Counted from the first letter of the stretch, positions 18,111-26,988 are shown. The stretch is DNA of 64,000 nucleotides from Clostridia bacterium (GCA_017508975.1 JAFWQU010000007.1:1-64000), one strand, 5' to 3'. The notes: generated by a model from the letters alone, not told the origin. Made by a program: numbers and translations.

Positions 18111-18139
18111 ATTGTATCATATCCGCGCCCGGGTGTCCA
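18111..18139 (-). promoter_or_regulatory. fucI promoter
   Basis: On the minus strand TGGACA (18134-18139) and TACAAT (18111-18116) are 17 bp apart, about 46 bases before the fucI start codon. Confidence 0.6.
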
Positions 18140-18201
18140 CGAAAAACCCCCAATTGTGAAATCCTTACGTGATTTTGTCATAAAGTCCTCCCTGCAAGGG
18201 G

Positions 18202-18377
18202 TTTTCCACAGCGCCGCGCCGGGTTCTGCACAGGATATCCCCAAGTTATCCACAGGTTTCCACAGGTTATCCACAGTGCAAGACCTGAACTGTTGTTTTT
18301 TTGTTGCAGCAAGTGAACACTTTTCCACAGAATCCACAGAGTTATCCACAGGCTGCTGTGGATAATGCAACAAAAAA
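18202..18377. other. Second DnaA-box cluster bounded by an inverted repeat
   Basis: Exact TTATCCACA or complement occurs at 18246-18254, 18267-18275, 18342-18350 and 18357-18365, with TTTTCCACA near matches at 18202-18210 and 18321-18329. The last part is bracketed by a perfect 12 bp inverted repeat, TTTTTTGTTGCA (18297-18308) and TGCAACAAAAAA (18366-18377), next to a T-rich tract. There is no credible coding sequence here. It could be part of a bipartite origin, or a DnaA-titrating or DnaA-reactivating site. Confidence 0.65.
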
Positions 18378-18441
18378 CGCCCCGGTGTGGTCGGGGTGTC
18401 AGGGGAAGATTAACACGTCAAAGCCCAAATATCTCCAAAAG

Positions 18442-18542
18442 AGGATGCTGCCGAAGGTCCAGGGCGATCGGAAAGCCCTGGTCGCGCCCGCAGGCGCGAA
18501 ATCTCTCTGCTGACAATAAGCATTCTAAACTGAGATCAGTAT
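18442..18542 (-). repeat. Interspersed palindromic element, copy E (one end lost)
   Basis: Minus-strand copy with an intact end AAACTGAGATCAGTAT that directly abuts the stop codon of the MBL-fold gene. The hairpin (CGCGCC type) and second stem are intact, but the opposite terminal repeat is not recognisable. Confidence 0.8.
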
Positions 18543-19393
18543 CAATTCCCGTCCAGATCCACGGGCAGGTCGGTGCCGCTGAACACACCGCCGTCCTCGC
18601 CGGCGGGCGGGCGCTGTGCGGGCGGGGTCTCGGGATAGCGCGGCAGCTGGATGCGCATGAAGCCGTCGTCCTCCATCTCGAGGATCATCTGCTCCATGGG
18701 CCGCACCAGGGCGATGACCTCCGTCTGACGGGTGCGCGTGCGGCGGGCAAACTCCGTGGCCACCTCGCTGCGGCCCCAGAAGTGCATGGGCAGGAGCAGC
18801 CGCGGCTTGACGGTGATGATGAAATAATTGGCCCCGGCGTCGAAAAGCCGTCCCTGCCGGGGGTCCACCGGGAAGAAGCACAGGTCGATCCGCTCGCCGA
18901 TCAGGGGCTTGCAGGCCTCCTGGAAGGCGGCCTCCGCCTCGTCGATCTCCTGCACGGTGGATTCCTCCCGCCAGTGCCAGAAGTTCAGGTCCCCCGCGTG
19001 GAAGATGCGGAATCCGCCAAGCTCCACCAGGAATGAGACGCCCAGGTCCGTGGAGTCGAAGGCTTTCACGGTCAGCGTCTCGCCGAAGTGAAGCTCCTCG
19101 CCGGGCGCCAGGCGGCTGCCGGGCACCTCGGGCGGCGCGTCGGAGGAGGTGACGTAGGTGATGGGCCGCTGCTCTGCCCAGCGCAGCACCTCGGGGTCCC
19201 AGTGGTCCGGGTGCCCGTGGCTGATGAAGACATAGACCTCGCGGAAGCGGTGCAGGAACTGCGGCGTGATGCGCCGCTGCTCGGCCAGCTCCTGGTGCTC
19301 GCCGAGCCAGTAGTCGAACACCAGCAGCACGTCGTCCAAGGCGCAGGAAAAGCCGCTGTGGAGATAGTAGGTTACCTCCAGTCTGCCGTTCAC
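18542..19393 (-). CDS. Metallo-beta-lactamase fold hydrolase
   Basis: A cytoplasmic metal-dependent hydrolase of about 283 residues. The metal-binding motif is HGHPDH (inside ISHGHPDHWDPEVLRW near residue 60), with further ligands in FHAGDLNFWHW and PMHFWG. This layout resembles UlaG-like and related MBL proteins; the substrate is unknown. The GTG at 19393 is preferred because GGGAGG lies eight bases before it; the GTG at 19402 overlaps that site. It has its own promoter at 19433-19461. Its TGA overlaps repeat copy E. Confidence 0.8.
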   Translation of the reverse strand: MNGRLEVTYYLHSGFSCALDDVLLVFDYWLGEHQELAEQRRITPQFLHRFREVYVFISHGHPDHWDPEVLRWAEQRPITYVTSSDAPPEVPGSRLAPGEELHFGETLTVKAFDSTDLGVSFLVELGGFRIFHAGDLNFWHWREESTVQEIDEAEAAFQEACKPLIGERIDLCFFPVDPRQGRLFDAGANYFIITVKPRLLLPMHFWGRSEVATEFARRTRTRQTEVIALVRPMEQMILEMEDDGFMRIQLPRYPETPPAQRPPAGEDGGVFSGTDLPVDLDGN

Positions 19394-19432
19394 GCCCCTC
19401 ACCTCCCGGATTTCTGTTTGCTGGTTGACGCT

Positions 19433-19461
19433 ATTATGACACAGAAACCCAAGATTGTCAA
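19433..19461 (-). promoter_or_regulatory. Promoter of the MBL-fold gene
   Basis: On the minus strand a perfect TTGACA (19456-19461) and CATAAT (19433-19438) are 17 bp apart, about 40 bases upstream of the proposed GTG start. Confidence 0.65.
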
Positions 19462-19556
19462 ATTTTTGGGGCTATTTTGGGATTAATTTCCCATTGTTTC
19501 GTAAAAATTCGCCGAATTTTAGGGCAAAATCCCCACTTTTTTGAAACAATTTGTTT

Positions 19557-20576
19557 TCAGACGCGCACGGAAAGGGCTTCGTTGGTCTCCCGGTAGGCGC
19601 CGGAGAGGATCGACTCCCACCAGTCCCTGTGCTCCAGGTACCAGTGAATCGTGGCGACGATGCCGTCGGCGAAGCGCGTCTGGGGCAGCCAGCCGAGCTC
19701 GGCGTGGATCTTCGCCGGGTCGATGGCGTAGCGCATGTCGTGGCCCTTGCGGTCCGTGACGTAGGTGATCAGGGACACAGGCTTGCCCAGCTCGCGGCAG
19801 ATCAGGCGTACGATGTCGATGTTGCGCATCTCGTTGTGCCCGCCGACATTGTAGACCTGCCCCACGCGGCCGTCCTGCAGGATGCGGTCGATCGCGATGC
19901 AGTGGTCCTCCACGTAGAGCCAGTCGCGGACGTTCAGCCCCTCGCCGTAGACGGGCAGCGGCCGGTCGTGCAGGCAGTTGGAGATCATCAGGGGGATCAG
20001 CTTCTCCGGGAACTGGTAGGGGCCGTAGTTGTTCGAGCAGCGGCTGATGGTCACTGGCAGGCCGAAGGTCCGGTGGTAGCTCAGCGCCAGCAGGTCCGCC
20101 GCGGCCTTGGAGCTGGAGTAGGGGCTCGAGGTGTGCAGCGGGGTCTCCTCGGTGAAGAACAGGTCCGGCCGGTCGAGGGGCAGGTCGCCGTAGACCTCGT
20201 CGGTGGAGACCTGGTGATAGCGAGCCACGCCGGCAGCGCGGCTCGCGTCCATCAGTACGCCGGTGCCCAGGATGTTGGTCTCGAGGAAGACGCCGGGGTT
20301 CTCGATGCTGCGGTCCACATGGCTCTCGGCGGCGAAGTTCACCACCACCTCCGGCTTCTCCTCCCGGAACAGCGCCATCACGGCCTCCCGGTCGCAGATG
20401 TCCATCCGCACAAAGCGGAAACGCGGATTGTCCAGCACCGGCTCCAGCGTCGCCAGATTTCCGGCGTAGGTCAGCTTGTCCACGCAGACGATCCGGTCCT
20501 CCGGATGGGCCTCCAGCATATGGAAGATGAAATTGCTGCCGATAAACCCGGCGCCGCCGGTGATCAGATAGGTCAT
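19557..20576 (-). CDS. rfbB: dTDP-glucose 4,6-dehydratase
   Basis: RfbB converts dTDP-glucose to dTDP-4-keto-6-deoxyglucose, the second step toward dTDP-L-rhamnose. The 339-residue product has the NAD-binding GGAGFIGSN at residues 7-15, the catalytic STDEVYG, and the YSSSKAAAD tyrosine-lysine motif. Usual partners rfbA, rfbC and rfbD are not adjacent, so this is a stand-alone gene. The start has GGAGGG upstream, and a good promoter lies at 20606-20634, divergent from the kinase-like gene. Confidence 0.93.
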   Translation of the reverse strand: MTYLITGGAGFIGSNFIFHMLEAHPEDRIVCVDKLTYAGNLATLEPVLDNPRFRFVRMDICDREAVMALFREEKPEVVVNFAAESHVDRSIENPGVFLETNILGTGVLMDASRAAGVARYHQVSTDEVYGDLPLDRPDLFFTEETPLHTSSPYSSSKAAADLLALSYHRTFGLPVTISRCSNNYGPYQFPEKLIPLMISNCLHDRPLPVYGEGLNVRDWLYVEDHCIAIDRILQDGRVGQVYNVGGHNEMRNIDIVRLICRELGKPVSLITYVTDRKGHDMRYAIDPAKIHAELGWLPQTRFADGIVATIHWYLEHRDWWESILSGAYRETNEALSVRV

Positions 20577-20605
20577 CGGGATCCCTCCGTTCTTTTGCTC
20601 TCTTT

Positions 20606-20676
20606 ATAATAACAGAATCCCCGGACGCGGTCAATCCCCGCAGACAATTGCAAAACCGGGAAAGCCGTGCTATAAT
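20606..20676. promoter_or_regulatory. Divergent promoters for rfbB and the cytidylate-kinase-like gene
   Basis: The minus-strand promoter is TTGACC (20629-20634), 17 bp, TATTAT (20606-20611). The plus-strand promoter is TTGCAA (20648-20653), 17 bp, TATAAT (20671-20676) with an extended TGC before the -10. The two -35 boxes are only 13 bp apart, so a regulator bound here could affect both genes. Confidence 0.7.
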
Positions 20677-20731
20677 TGAAGCAGCGGACATTGGAATAAC
20701 CCGGACGACGAGCAGAGAGGGGCTGAGCAGC

Positions 20732-21364
20732 ATGGCAAAGACATCCATGGTGATCACCATCGGACGGCAGTATGGCAGCGGCGGGCGCGTGGTCGGACGC
20801 AAACTGGCGGAACGCCTGGAGATTCCGTACTACGACAAGGAGCTTCTGGCGGAGGCGGCCAAGGAGAGCGGGATCGGGCAGGAGCTGTTTGAGGACCACG
20901 ACGAGAAACCGACGCGCTCCTTCCTCTTCTCCCTGGTGATGGGCGTGCAGGGGCGCATGGAGCCCGGCGGTGCCTATCTGGACATGCCGCTGAACCACCG
21001 GATTTTCCTGGCGCAGTTTGACGCGATCCGCCGGATCGCCGGCGAGGGGCCCTGCGTGATCGTGGGCCGCTGCGCGGACTACGTGCTGCGCGACCGGGAC
21101 AACGTCGTGAACGTTTTCATCAAGGCGGACATGCGCCACCGGGTGGACCGCGCGGTCTCCCTGGGCGCGGACCCGGCCAAGGCCGAGGACATCGTCCGCC
21201 GCGCGGACAAGCAGCGCGCGAGCTATTACAACTACTACGCCACCACCACCTGGGGCGACGTCACCAACTACGACCTGTGCCTGGACACGGGCAAGCTGGG
21301 CTATGACGGCGCGGTGGAGCTCTTGTGCGAATACCTGAAACTGCGGGAGCGGATCGCGCCATGA
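20732..21364 (+). CDS. Cytidylate kinase-like family protein
   Basis: The 210-residue P-loop protein begins MVITIGRQYGSGGRVVGRKL (from residue 6), the signature of the cytidylate-kinase-like family (AAA_26), which is distinct from canonical Cmk. Many Clostridia carry several such paralogues of unknown nucleotide substrate. The start at 20732 follows AGAGAGG; longer in-frame starts would lie in the promoter. The stop overlaps the ATG of the next gene, so they are co-translated. Confidence 0.78.
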   Translation: MAKTSMVITIGRQYGSGGRVVGRKLAERLEIPYYDKELLAEAAKESGIGQELFEDHDEKPTRSFLFSLVMGVQGRMEPGGAYLDMPLNHRIFLAQFDAIRRIAGEGPCVIVGRCADYVLRDRDNVVNVFIKADMRHRVDRAVSLGADPAKAEDIVRRADKQRASYYNYYATTTWGDVTNYDLCLDTGKLGYDGAVELLCEYLKLRERIAP

Positions 21365-22092
21365 GGCTGCGCCGCACCCTGGCGCTGCTCATGGCGCTGC
21401 TGCTGCTCGTGAGCGGCGCGCAGGCCATCACCTGGCCCCGGGAGTCCACGGAGGGGCAGCGCGAGCTGCAGGCCCTGATGGAGCGGGTGAATCAGCTCCT
21501 GCAGGAGAACGGCGAGCGGCCCTTCAACAGCCTGTTTGAGTGCTGGCCGACGCTGGCGGTGCTGGGGATTACGGAGGCGGAGAACGCCGACGTGCCCGAG
21601 GGCGTGGAGCTGACGGCCACCCTCAGCGCCGGCCGCGTGGAGACGCTGGAACTGCGCGTCAGTGAGCTGCTGCGCTTCCCGGTGCTGGCGGCGGTGCTGC
21701 TGCGCGCGGTCAGCGGGGAGGCGCTGAGCCAGAAGGAGGCCCTGCGCGATCCGCAGTCCTACCTGAAGCGCGTACAGCGCAAGCCCGACAACTCCTTCGC
21801 GGATACCGTGATTCCGGAGCCCGGGGAGGTCCCGCGGGCTTATTACGCCTATGCGCCCAACCGCTACCAGGACGGGGTCAACTGGCTGATCCTGACGATC
21901 GTCCTGCCCCGCGCCGGGGAGGGCGGCAGCGTCCAGGTGACGCCGGTGCCCCAGGAGACAGCAAAGCACCGCCCCGCGGAGGGCGAGGACCCTGACTGGG
22001 AGGGCTACTACCAGGACCTGGGCGACGGCACCTATTTCGAGATCTTCACAACCCCCACGCCGGAGCCAGACTCCGCCGTATATGACTATTGA
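21361..22092 (+). CDS. Secreted protein of unknown function
   Basis: A 243-residue protein starting MRLRRTLALLMALLLLVSGAQA, a clear signal peptide with likely cleavage after AQA. The mature part has no recognised domain; it is mixed alpha/beta and ends in an acidic Pro/Thr-rich tail (TTPTPEPDSAVYDY). The start is set by the 4 bp overlap (ATGA) with the kinase-like gene. Repeat copy F follows its stop by three bases. Confidence 0.7.
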   Translation: MRLRRTLALLMALLLLVSGAQAITWPRESTEGQRELQALMERVNQLLQENGERPFNSLFECWPTLAVLGITEAENADVPEGVELTATLSAGRVETLELRVSELLRFPVLAAVLLRAVSGEALSQKEALRDPQSYLKRVQRKPDNSFADTVIPEPGEVPRAYYAYAPNRYQDGVNWLILTIVLPRAGEGGSVQVTPVPQETAKHRPAEGEDPDWEGYYQDLGDGTYFEIFTTPTPEPDSAVYDY

Positions 22093-22095
22093 TTC

Positions 22096-22232
22096 ATACT
22101 AATCTCAGTTTAGAATGCTTATTGTCAGCAGTGGGATTCCGCGCCTGCGGGCGCGGCCAGGGCTTTCCGATCGCCCTGGACCTTCGGTTACATGCTGTTG
22201 CTGGATTTGCAATTCTTACTTGAGATTGGTAT
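22096..22232 (+). repeat. Interspersed palindromic element, copy F
   Basis: Intact short form, ATACTAATCTCAG to TTGAGATTGGTAT, with the CGCGCC hairpin. It begins three bases after a TGA stop and ends ten bases before the ribosome site of the response regulator, so it fills the whole gap between two co-directional genes. Confidence 0.85.
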
Positions 22233-22258
22233 CACAGCCGCGGGAGGGAGCGCGAACC

Positions 22259-22957
22259 GTGAAAGAAAACCCGTTCATCCTGGTGGTGGACGATGACCCG
22301 AACATTGCCCGCCTCGTGCAGCTGTATCTGGAGAAGGACGGCTTCGAGGTCGCGACCGCTTCGCGCGGGGACGACGCCCTGGCGCTCTTCCGCCGCAATC
22401 CGCCGGATCTGATCCTGCTGGACGTGATGCTCCCGGGGATCGACGGCATGGAGGTGCTCAAGGCGATCCGCCGCACCAGCGCGATCCCGGTGATCCTGCT
22501 GACCGCCCGGGACGAGACCTTCGACAAGGTGCTCGGCCTGGAGCTGGGCGCGGACGACTACATCACCAAACCCTTTGACGCCAAGGAGCTGGTCGCCCGC
22601 GTCCGCGCGGTGCTGCGCCGCACCCTGGGCAGCGAGGCCGGGCAGGAGGACATGCTCTCCTTCCCCGGGCTCACGATCAGCCCCGGCCGCTACGAGGTCT
22701 ATTACGCCGGGCAGCGCGTGGAGATGCCCCCCAAGGAGCTGGAGCTGCTCGCCTTCCTCGCCGCGCACCCCGGGCAGGTCTTTACCCGGGAGCAGCTGCT
22801 GGAGCATGTCTGGGGCTTTGACTTCGTGGGCGACTCCAGCCGCACGGTGGACGTGCACATCAAGCGCCTGCGCGAGAAGCTCCCCGGCCGAGAGCAGTTC
22901 GGCTGGGACCTCGCGACGGTCTGGGGCGTGGGATACAAATTCGACGTGAAAGCGTGA
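22259..22957 (+). CDS. OmpR/PhoB-family response regulator
   Basis: The 232-residue regulator has an N-terminal receiver domain with acidic pocket VVDDD, phospho-acceptor aspartate in LILLDVMLPGIDG near residue 55, and K in ITKPFDA. A C-terminal winged helix follows (FTREQLLEHVWGFDF, SSRTVDVHIKRLREKL). The GTG start at 22259 follows GGGAGGGAG; a longer frame would read through repeat copy F. No histidine kinase is adjacent, so it is an orphan here. It is 16 bp upstream of the GH2 gene and may be co-transcribed with it. Confidence 0.9.
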   Translation: MKENPFILVVDDDPNIARLVQLYLEKDGFEVATASRGDDALALFRRNPPDLILLDVMLPGIDGMEVLKAIRRTSAIPVILLTARDETFDKVLGLELGADDYITKPFDAKELVARVRAVLRRTLGSEAGQEDMLSFPGLTISPGRYEVYYAGQRVEMPPKELELLAFLAAHPGQVFTREQLLEHVWGFDFVGDSSRTVDVHIKRLREKLPGREQFGWDLATVWGVGYKFDVKA

Positions 22958-22973
22958 GGGGAGGAGAACCCGG

Positions 22974-25190
22974 ATGGCACGCATCAGGACACCGCTGCTG
23001 GAGGGCTGGCAGTTCGCGCAGACCCGCAGCCCGCTGGAACAGCCGGGAGAGAATCAGTGGCGGCCGGTGACACTCCCCCACGACTGGGCGGCGGGAACCG
23101 CGGCGCAGCAGGAGGCCGGCGCGAGCCAGGGCTTTCTTGAGCGCCGGCAGGTGGGCTGGTACCGGCAGGAGATCCGCATCCGGAAAATCCGTCCGGACCG
23201 GAAGCTTTTCCTGTGTTTTGACGGGGTCAGCGAGTACGCGACGGTCTATCTCAACGGCACGAAGCTGGGCCGGCACCACTACGGGTACACTCCCTTCCGC
23301 TATGAACTGACCCCGGGCCTGCAGGAGGGCGCCAACCAGATTCTGGTGCGCGTGGACTGCACCGCCGAGCCCGCCGACCGCTGGTATTCCGGCTGCGGCA
23401 TCTATCGGGACGTGCACATTCTGGACGTCCCCGCGAAAGGCCTGGACGAGCGCAAAATCACCGTCCAGTGCCGCCTGATTGACGAGGGCGCGCTGGTGAG
23501 CGTGGACTGCGGCCTGGACGCGGCGATCCGGGTGCGGCTGCACCTGCCGGACGGCCGCCTCAAGGAGGCGGAGGGCACGCGCAAGGCGGTGCTCACCGTC
23601 GGACGGCCGCCGCTGTGGACCGCGGAGCATCCACAGCTGTGCGGGCTGACCGTGGAGCTCGCGGACCGCACGGACACCGTCCGACAGCGGATCGGCCTGC
23701 GGGAGACGGTATTCACGCCGGAGGGCTTCCGGGTGAACGGCGAGCGCGTGCAGCTGCGCGGCGTGTGCGTGCACCAGGACATCGCCTGCCTGGGCGTGGC
23801 GGCCCCGGCGGAATTGTGGCGGCAGCGGCTTCGGGCGCTGAAGGGAATCGGCGTCAACGCGCTGCGCCCCGCCCACCATATGTTCTCCGGCGCGTTCATG
23901 GATTTGTGCGACGAGCTGGGCTTCTACGTGATCGAGGAGAGCTTCGACAAGTGGCGCTCCGGGCTCTACCGCCGCTATTTCCAGAAGGACTGGCACAGCG
24001 ACCTGGCCGCCATGGTCGAGCGCGACCGCAACCGGCCCAGCGTCGTCCTGTGGACCGTGGGCAACGAGGTGGAGGACCAGGGCAGCCCGGAGATGCTCAA
24101 CACCCTGAGCATGCTGGCCGGCGAGGTGCGCGGCATGGACCCCACGCGGCCCGTGGGCTGCGCGATGATCCCCTGGTACGCGGGGGACCGGATTGAGACC
24201 CTGAAGGCGGCCGCCCCGCTGGTGGACGTGCTCTGCCTGAACTATCACGAGCAGTGGCTGGACGAGATCCACGCAGCGCTGCCGAACATGCCCATCGTCA
24301 ACACGGAGGCCTACCCCTGGTTCATGAGCAGCCCGGAGGACATCCACAACCTGGTGGAGCGCCTGCCGGTGGCCTTCGCCGAGGAGCGGCCGTGGTGTGC
24401 CGGATCCTTCATCTGGGCGGGCTACGACTACCTGGGGGAGAGCATGGGCTGGCCCAGCAAGGGCTGGACCGGCTCCCTCGCGCGCTCCGACGGGCGGCCG
24501 CGGTTCTCCTGGTGGGTGATGAAGGCCCGCTGGACGCAGGAGCCGATGGTGCGCCTCGGGATTCTGGACAGCGCGCTGGGCGACGAGTTCGCCCCCGACC
24601 ACTGGGCGACGCCGCCCTACCTGCCCTGCTGGGATTTCCCGCAGCTGCACAAGGGCGTCCTGCCCTGCGCCGTGGCCACGAACTGCGAGCGCGTGGAGAT
24701 CCGGCTCGGGGAGCGGCTGATCCGGCTTGCGCCCCCGGTGGACGGCATCTGCCGGGGCTGGATCCCCTGGCAGAGCGGCACGGTGGAGGCCCGCGGCTAT
24801 ATCGGGGAGAAGCTGGCGGCGGTCCACCGGCTGACCACCCCCGGCGAGAGCAGCATGCTGGCCTTCGTCCGTCCGCCGGACCGGGCGCCTGCGCAGGCCG
24901 GCTGGTGCGTGAAGCTGCATGTGCAGGCGACGGATGTCGCCGAGAACCCCTGCGTGCGGGAGACCCGGCGCGTGCGCTTCGAGGTCAGCGGCCCCGCGGA
25001 GATCCTCGGCACGGACAACGGCAATCTGATGGAGCCCACCCCCTATGCCTCCGCGAGCGTTCCCCTGTGGCTCGGCGGTGCCTCCGTGGTGGTGCGCCTG
25101 CGCGGCACACCGGGGACCGTGACCGTGCGCGCGCTGGCGGAGGACCTGCGCCCCGCGGCCTGCACCCTGAACGTCGAACAAGTGATTTGA
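22974..25190 (+). CDS. Glycoside hydrolase family 2 (beta-galactosidase-like)
   Basis: GH2 enzymes remove terminal beta-galactose, glucuronate or mannose with retention. The 738-residue product has an N-terminal jelly-roll (WYRQEIRI, FDGVSEYATVYLNG), an immunoglobulin-like domain, then a TIM barrel. The acid/base glutamate is in VGNEVEDQG near residue 364 and the nucleophile in IVNTEAYPW near 444. A beta-rich C-terminus follows. No signal peptide, so it acts on imported oligosaccharides. GGGGAGGAG precedes the start. The preceding orphan response regulator might control it. Galactosidase is most likely, but the exact sugar is not determined. Confidence 0.88.
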   Translation: MARIRTPLLEGWQFAQTRSPLEQPGENQWRPVTLPHDWAAGTAAQQEAGASQGFLERRQVGWYRQEIRIRKIRPDRKLFLCFDGVSEYATVYLNGTKLGRHHYGYTPFRYELTPGLQEGANQILVRVDCTAEPADRWYSGCGIYRDVHILDVPAKGLDERKITVQCRLIDEGALVSVDCGLDAAIRVRLHLPDGRLKEAEGTRKAVLTVGRPPLWTAEHPQLCGLTVELADRTDTVRQRIGLRETVFTPEGFRVNGERVQLRGVCVHQDIACLGVAAPAELWRQRLRALKGIGVNALRPAHHMFSGAFMDLCDELGFYVIEESFDKWRSGLYRRYFQKDWHSDLAAMVERDRNRPSVVLWTVGNEVEDQGSPEMLNTLSMLAGEVRGMDPTRPVGCAMIPWYAGDRIETLKAAAPLVDVLCLNYHEQWLDEIHAALPNMPIVNTEAYPWFMSSPEDIHNLVERLPVAFAEERPWCAGSFIWAGYDYLGESMGWPSKGWTGSLARSDGRPRFSWWVMKARWTQEPMVRLGILDSALGDEFAPDHWATPPYLPCWDFPQLHKGVLPCAVATNCERVEIRLGERLIRLAPPVDGICRGWIPWQSGTVEARGYIGEKLAAVHRLTTPGESSMLAFVRPPDRAPAQAGWCVKLHVQATDVAENPCVRETRRVRFEVSGPAEILGTDNGNLMEPTPYASASVPLWLGGASVVVRLRGTPGTVTVRALAEDLRPAACTLNVEQVI

Positions 25191-25204
25191 ACAGGAGGAA
25201 AACC

Positions 25205-25777
25205 ATGACCATCTTCAAACGCGGACTGTGCGCCCTGCTGATCCTGATGCTGGCGTGCGGGCTCGCCCTGGCGGAGGAGGAGATCCCGGACGAGGCGAAT
25301 CTCATTCCGGATTTCACCCTCGAGGACCAGTACGGTAATTCCCACACCCTCTCCGAGTACAAGGGACAGATTGTGCTCCTCAACTTCTGGACCACCTGGT
25401 GCCCATACTGCGTTCAGGAGATGCCCGATTTCGAGGCCCTCTACCATGAGCTGGGTGAGAACGCGGAGGAGGTCGTCTTCCTGGGGATCGACGCGCCGCC
25501 GCAGGACGGCAACGACGCCGAGACCATCAACGCCTTCCTCGCGGAGAAAGGCTTCACCTACCCCTCGCTGATCGATTCGGATGGTGCGGTCTTCCAGACC
25601 TTCGGCATCCAGGCGTTCCCCACCACGTTCGTCTTCACCGCGTCGGGCGAGATCCTCGGCTATGTTCCGGGCGCCCTCACGCGCGACAACATCCTGCAGC
25701 TGATCCAGATGGCCCGCGATGCCGAGGCGGAGGAGGCTCCGGAGGAAGCGGAGACCGTGGAGGAATCGGCGCAGTAA
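25205..25777 (+). CDS. TlpA-like thiol-disulfide oxidoreductase, exported
   Basis: The 190-residue precursor has a signal sequence (hydrophobic to about residue 22, with a cysteine at 18 that is not a clear lipobox) and an AhpC/TSA-thioredoxin fold. The redox motif is WCPYC at 65-69 and the cis-proline loop is FPTTFVF near 138. It probably reduces disulfides or haem-protein thiols outside the membrane. The C-terminal tail is very acidic. AGGAGG lies upstream. It follows the GH2 gene by 14 bp and precedes the Gly/Tyr-rich protein, suggesting one transcript. Confidence 0.85.
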   Translation: MTIFKRGLCALLILMLACGLALAEEEIPDEANLIPDFTLEDQYGNSHTLSEYKGQIVLLNFWTTWCPYCVQEMPDFEALYHELGENAEEVVFLGIDAPPQDGNDAETINAFLAEKGFTYPSLIDSDGAVFQTFGIQAFPTTFVFTASGEILGYVPGALTRDNILQLIQMARDAEAEEAPEEAETVEESAQ

Positions 25778-25806
25778 GTGACCCCGTGGAGAAAGGATGA
25801 GAACGG

Positions 25807-26790
25807 ATGAAAAAACTGCTGAGCTGCCTGCTGGTGCTGGCGCTCCTGCTGCCGGCCGCCGCGCTGGCGGACGGTGAAAACAGCTTTGTCAATCCGAGCG
25901 GCTATACCGGCACGCCCTACACCGCGGGCACCGGAACCGTTCCGGGCGCGGCGGGCTACGGCACGATTCCCGGCGCCTCAGGCTATGGCACGGTTCCGGG
26001 GACTCCGGGCACCGGCGCTGTTCCGGGTGCCTCGGGCTACGGCACGGTTCCGGGGACTCCGGGCGCCGGTACGGTTCCGGGCGCTCCGGCATATGGCACC
26101 GTTCCGGGCGCGGCGGGCTACGGCTCTGTTCCCGGCACCGGTTTTCCCGGCGGGATCGTGCCGACCGGCTACGGAACACCCGGCTATGTGCCCTATGGGA
26201 TGCCCGGCTATCCCGGATACCCGGGCTACAGCGGCGGCTACTATAACGGCTACGGGGACGGCTATGCCAGCGGCTTCGGCTACGGCGCGTTCAACGGCTA
26301 CGGCTCCGGTTTTGGCTCCGGCTACGGGGACGGTTACGGCACGGGCTACGGCTCCGGCTACGGGTCCGGCTATGGCACGGGCTACGGGACCGGTTACGGC
26401 TCCGGCTATGGCTCCGGTTACGGAAGCGGCTTCGGCACGGGCTACGGCTCGGGCTATGGCTCGGGCTACGGCACGGGCTACGGGACCGGCTACAACAGCG
26501 GCTATGCGGACGGCTACAGCAACGGCTACAACATGACCGTCGGCGCGGACTACGTGGGCGCGCCCATCGTCGATGTCAACCGCAACGGCAAGACCACCGG
26601 CAGCGGCTGCAACCTGCGCTCCTCCATCGACTTGAGCTCCCGGCACAACATTATCCGCAAGGTCCATGGGCACGTCTCCCTGTTCGTGCTGCGCGCCACC
26701 TACGACTACATGGGGCGCCAGTGGTACCACGTCCGCCTGCTTGACGGCACCGAGGGCTGGGCTTCCGCCAATCTGATTATTCTGAAGTAA
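25807..26790 (+). CDS. Secreted Gly/Tyr-rich low-complexity protein with SH3-like domain
   Basis: The 327-residue precursor has a signal peptide ([14 protein letters not shown]). Residues about 35-105 are elastin-like repeats built on GTVPGxxGYG. Residues about 130-240 are a nearly pure array of GYGSGYGT units with some GYGDGYA variants. The last 75 residues form an SH3-like wall-binding domain ([32 protein letters not shown]). Such Gly/Tyr repeats are known in structural or condensate-forming proteins; here it could be a wall-anchored extracellular polymer. A strong terminator follows. Confidence 0.8.
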   Translation: MKKLLSCLLVLALLLPAAALADGENSFVNPSGYTGTPYTAGTGTVPGAAGYGTIPGASGYGTVPGTPGTGAVPGASGYGTVPGTPGAGTVPGAPAYGTVPGAAGYGSVPGTGFPGGIVPTGYGTPGYVPYGMPGYPGYPGYSGGYYNGYGDGYASGFGYGAFNGYGSGFGSGYGDGYGTGYGSGYGSGYGTGYGTGYGSGYGSGYGSGFGTGYGSGYGSGYGTGYGTGYNSGYADGYSNGYNMTVGADYVGAPIVDVNRNGKTTGSGCNLRSSIDLSSRHNIIRKVHGHVSLFVLRATYDYMGRQWYHVRLLDGTEGWASANLIILK

Positions 26791-26797
26791 ATCCGCC

Positions 26798-26846
26798 AAA
26801 ACAAACAGCGCTCCCGGAACCAAGAACCGGGGGCGCTGTTTGTTTG
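26798..26846. terminator. Bidirectional terminator after the Gly/Tyr-rich gene
   Basis: A long stem, AAACAAACAGCGC with CCCGG pairing against CCGGG and GCGCTGTTTGTTT around an AACCAAGAA loop, lies 8 bases after the stop. The A- and T-rich feet allow use from both strands. Confidence 0.85.
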
Positions 26847-26850
26847 GAGT

Positions 26851-26988
26851 ATACCAATCTCAAGAAAAACTGCAAATCAAGAAACGGCATGTACCCGAAG
26901 GTCCAGGGCGATCGGAAAGCCCTGGTCGCGGCCCGCAGGCCGCGAAATCTCTCCGCTGACATTTAGCACACGAACCTGAGATCGATAT
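26851..26988 (-). repeat. Interspersed palindromic element, copy G
   Basis: Intact minus-strand copy with the CGCGGCC/GGCCGCG hairpin and the short second stem. Its right end GAGATCGATAT runs directly into the stop codon of the LCP gene (TGA at 26988-26990 on the minus strand). Confidence 0.85.

Noticed and set aside
18093..18365. 90-codon frame across the second DnaA-box cluster
   Set aside because: Its translation is simply repeated TTATCCACA sequence; no ribosome site, no domain.
22115..22258. Longer start for the response regulator
   Set aside because: It would translate repeat copy F; the GTG at 22259 has a strong ribosome site and begins directly with the receiver fold.
25910..26560. 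Possible CRISPR array or DNA satellite
   Set aside because: The periodicity is in codons for Gly-Tyr-Gly-Ser/Thr and VPG units within one open frame; there are no unique spacers or conserved direct repeats of CRISPR length.
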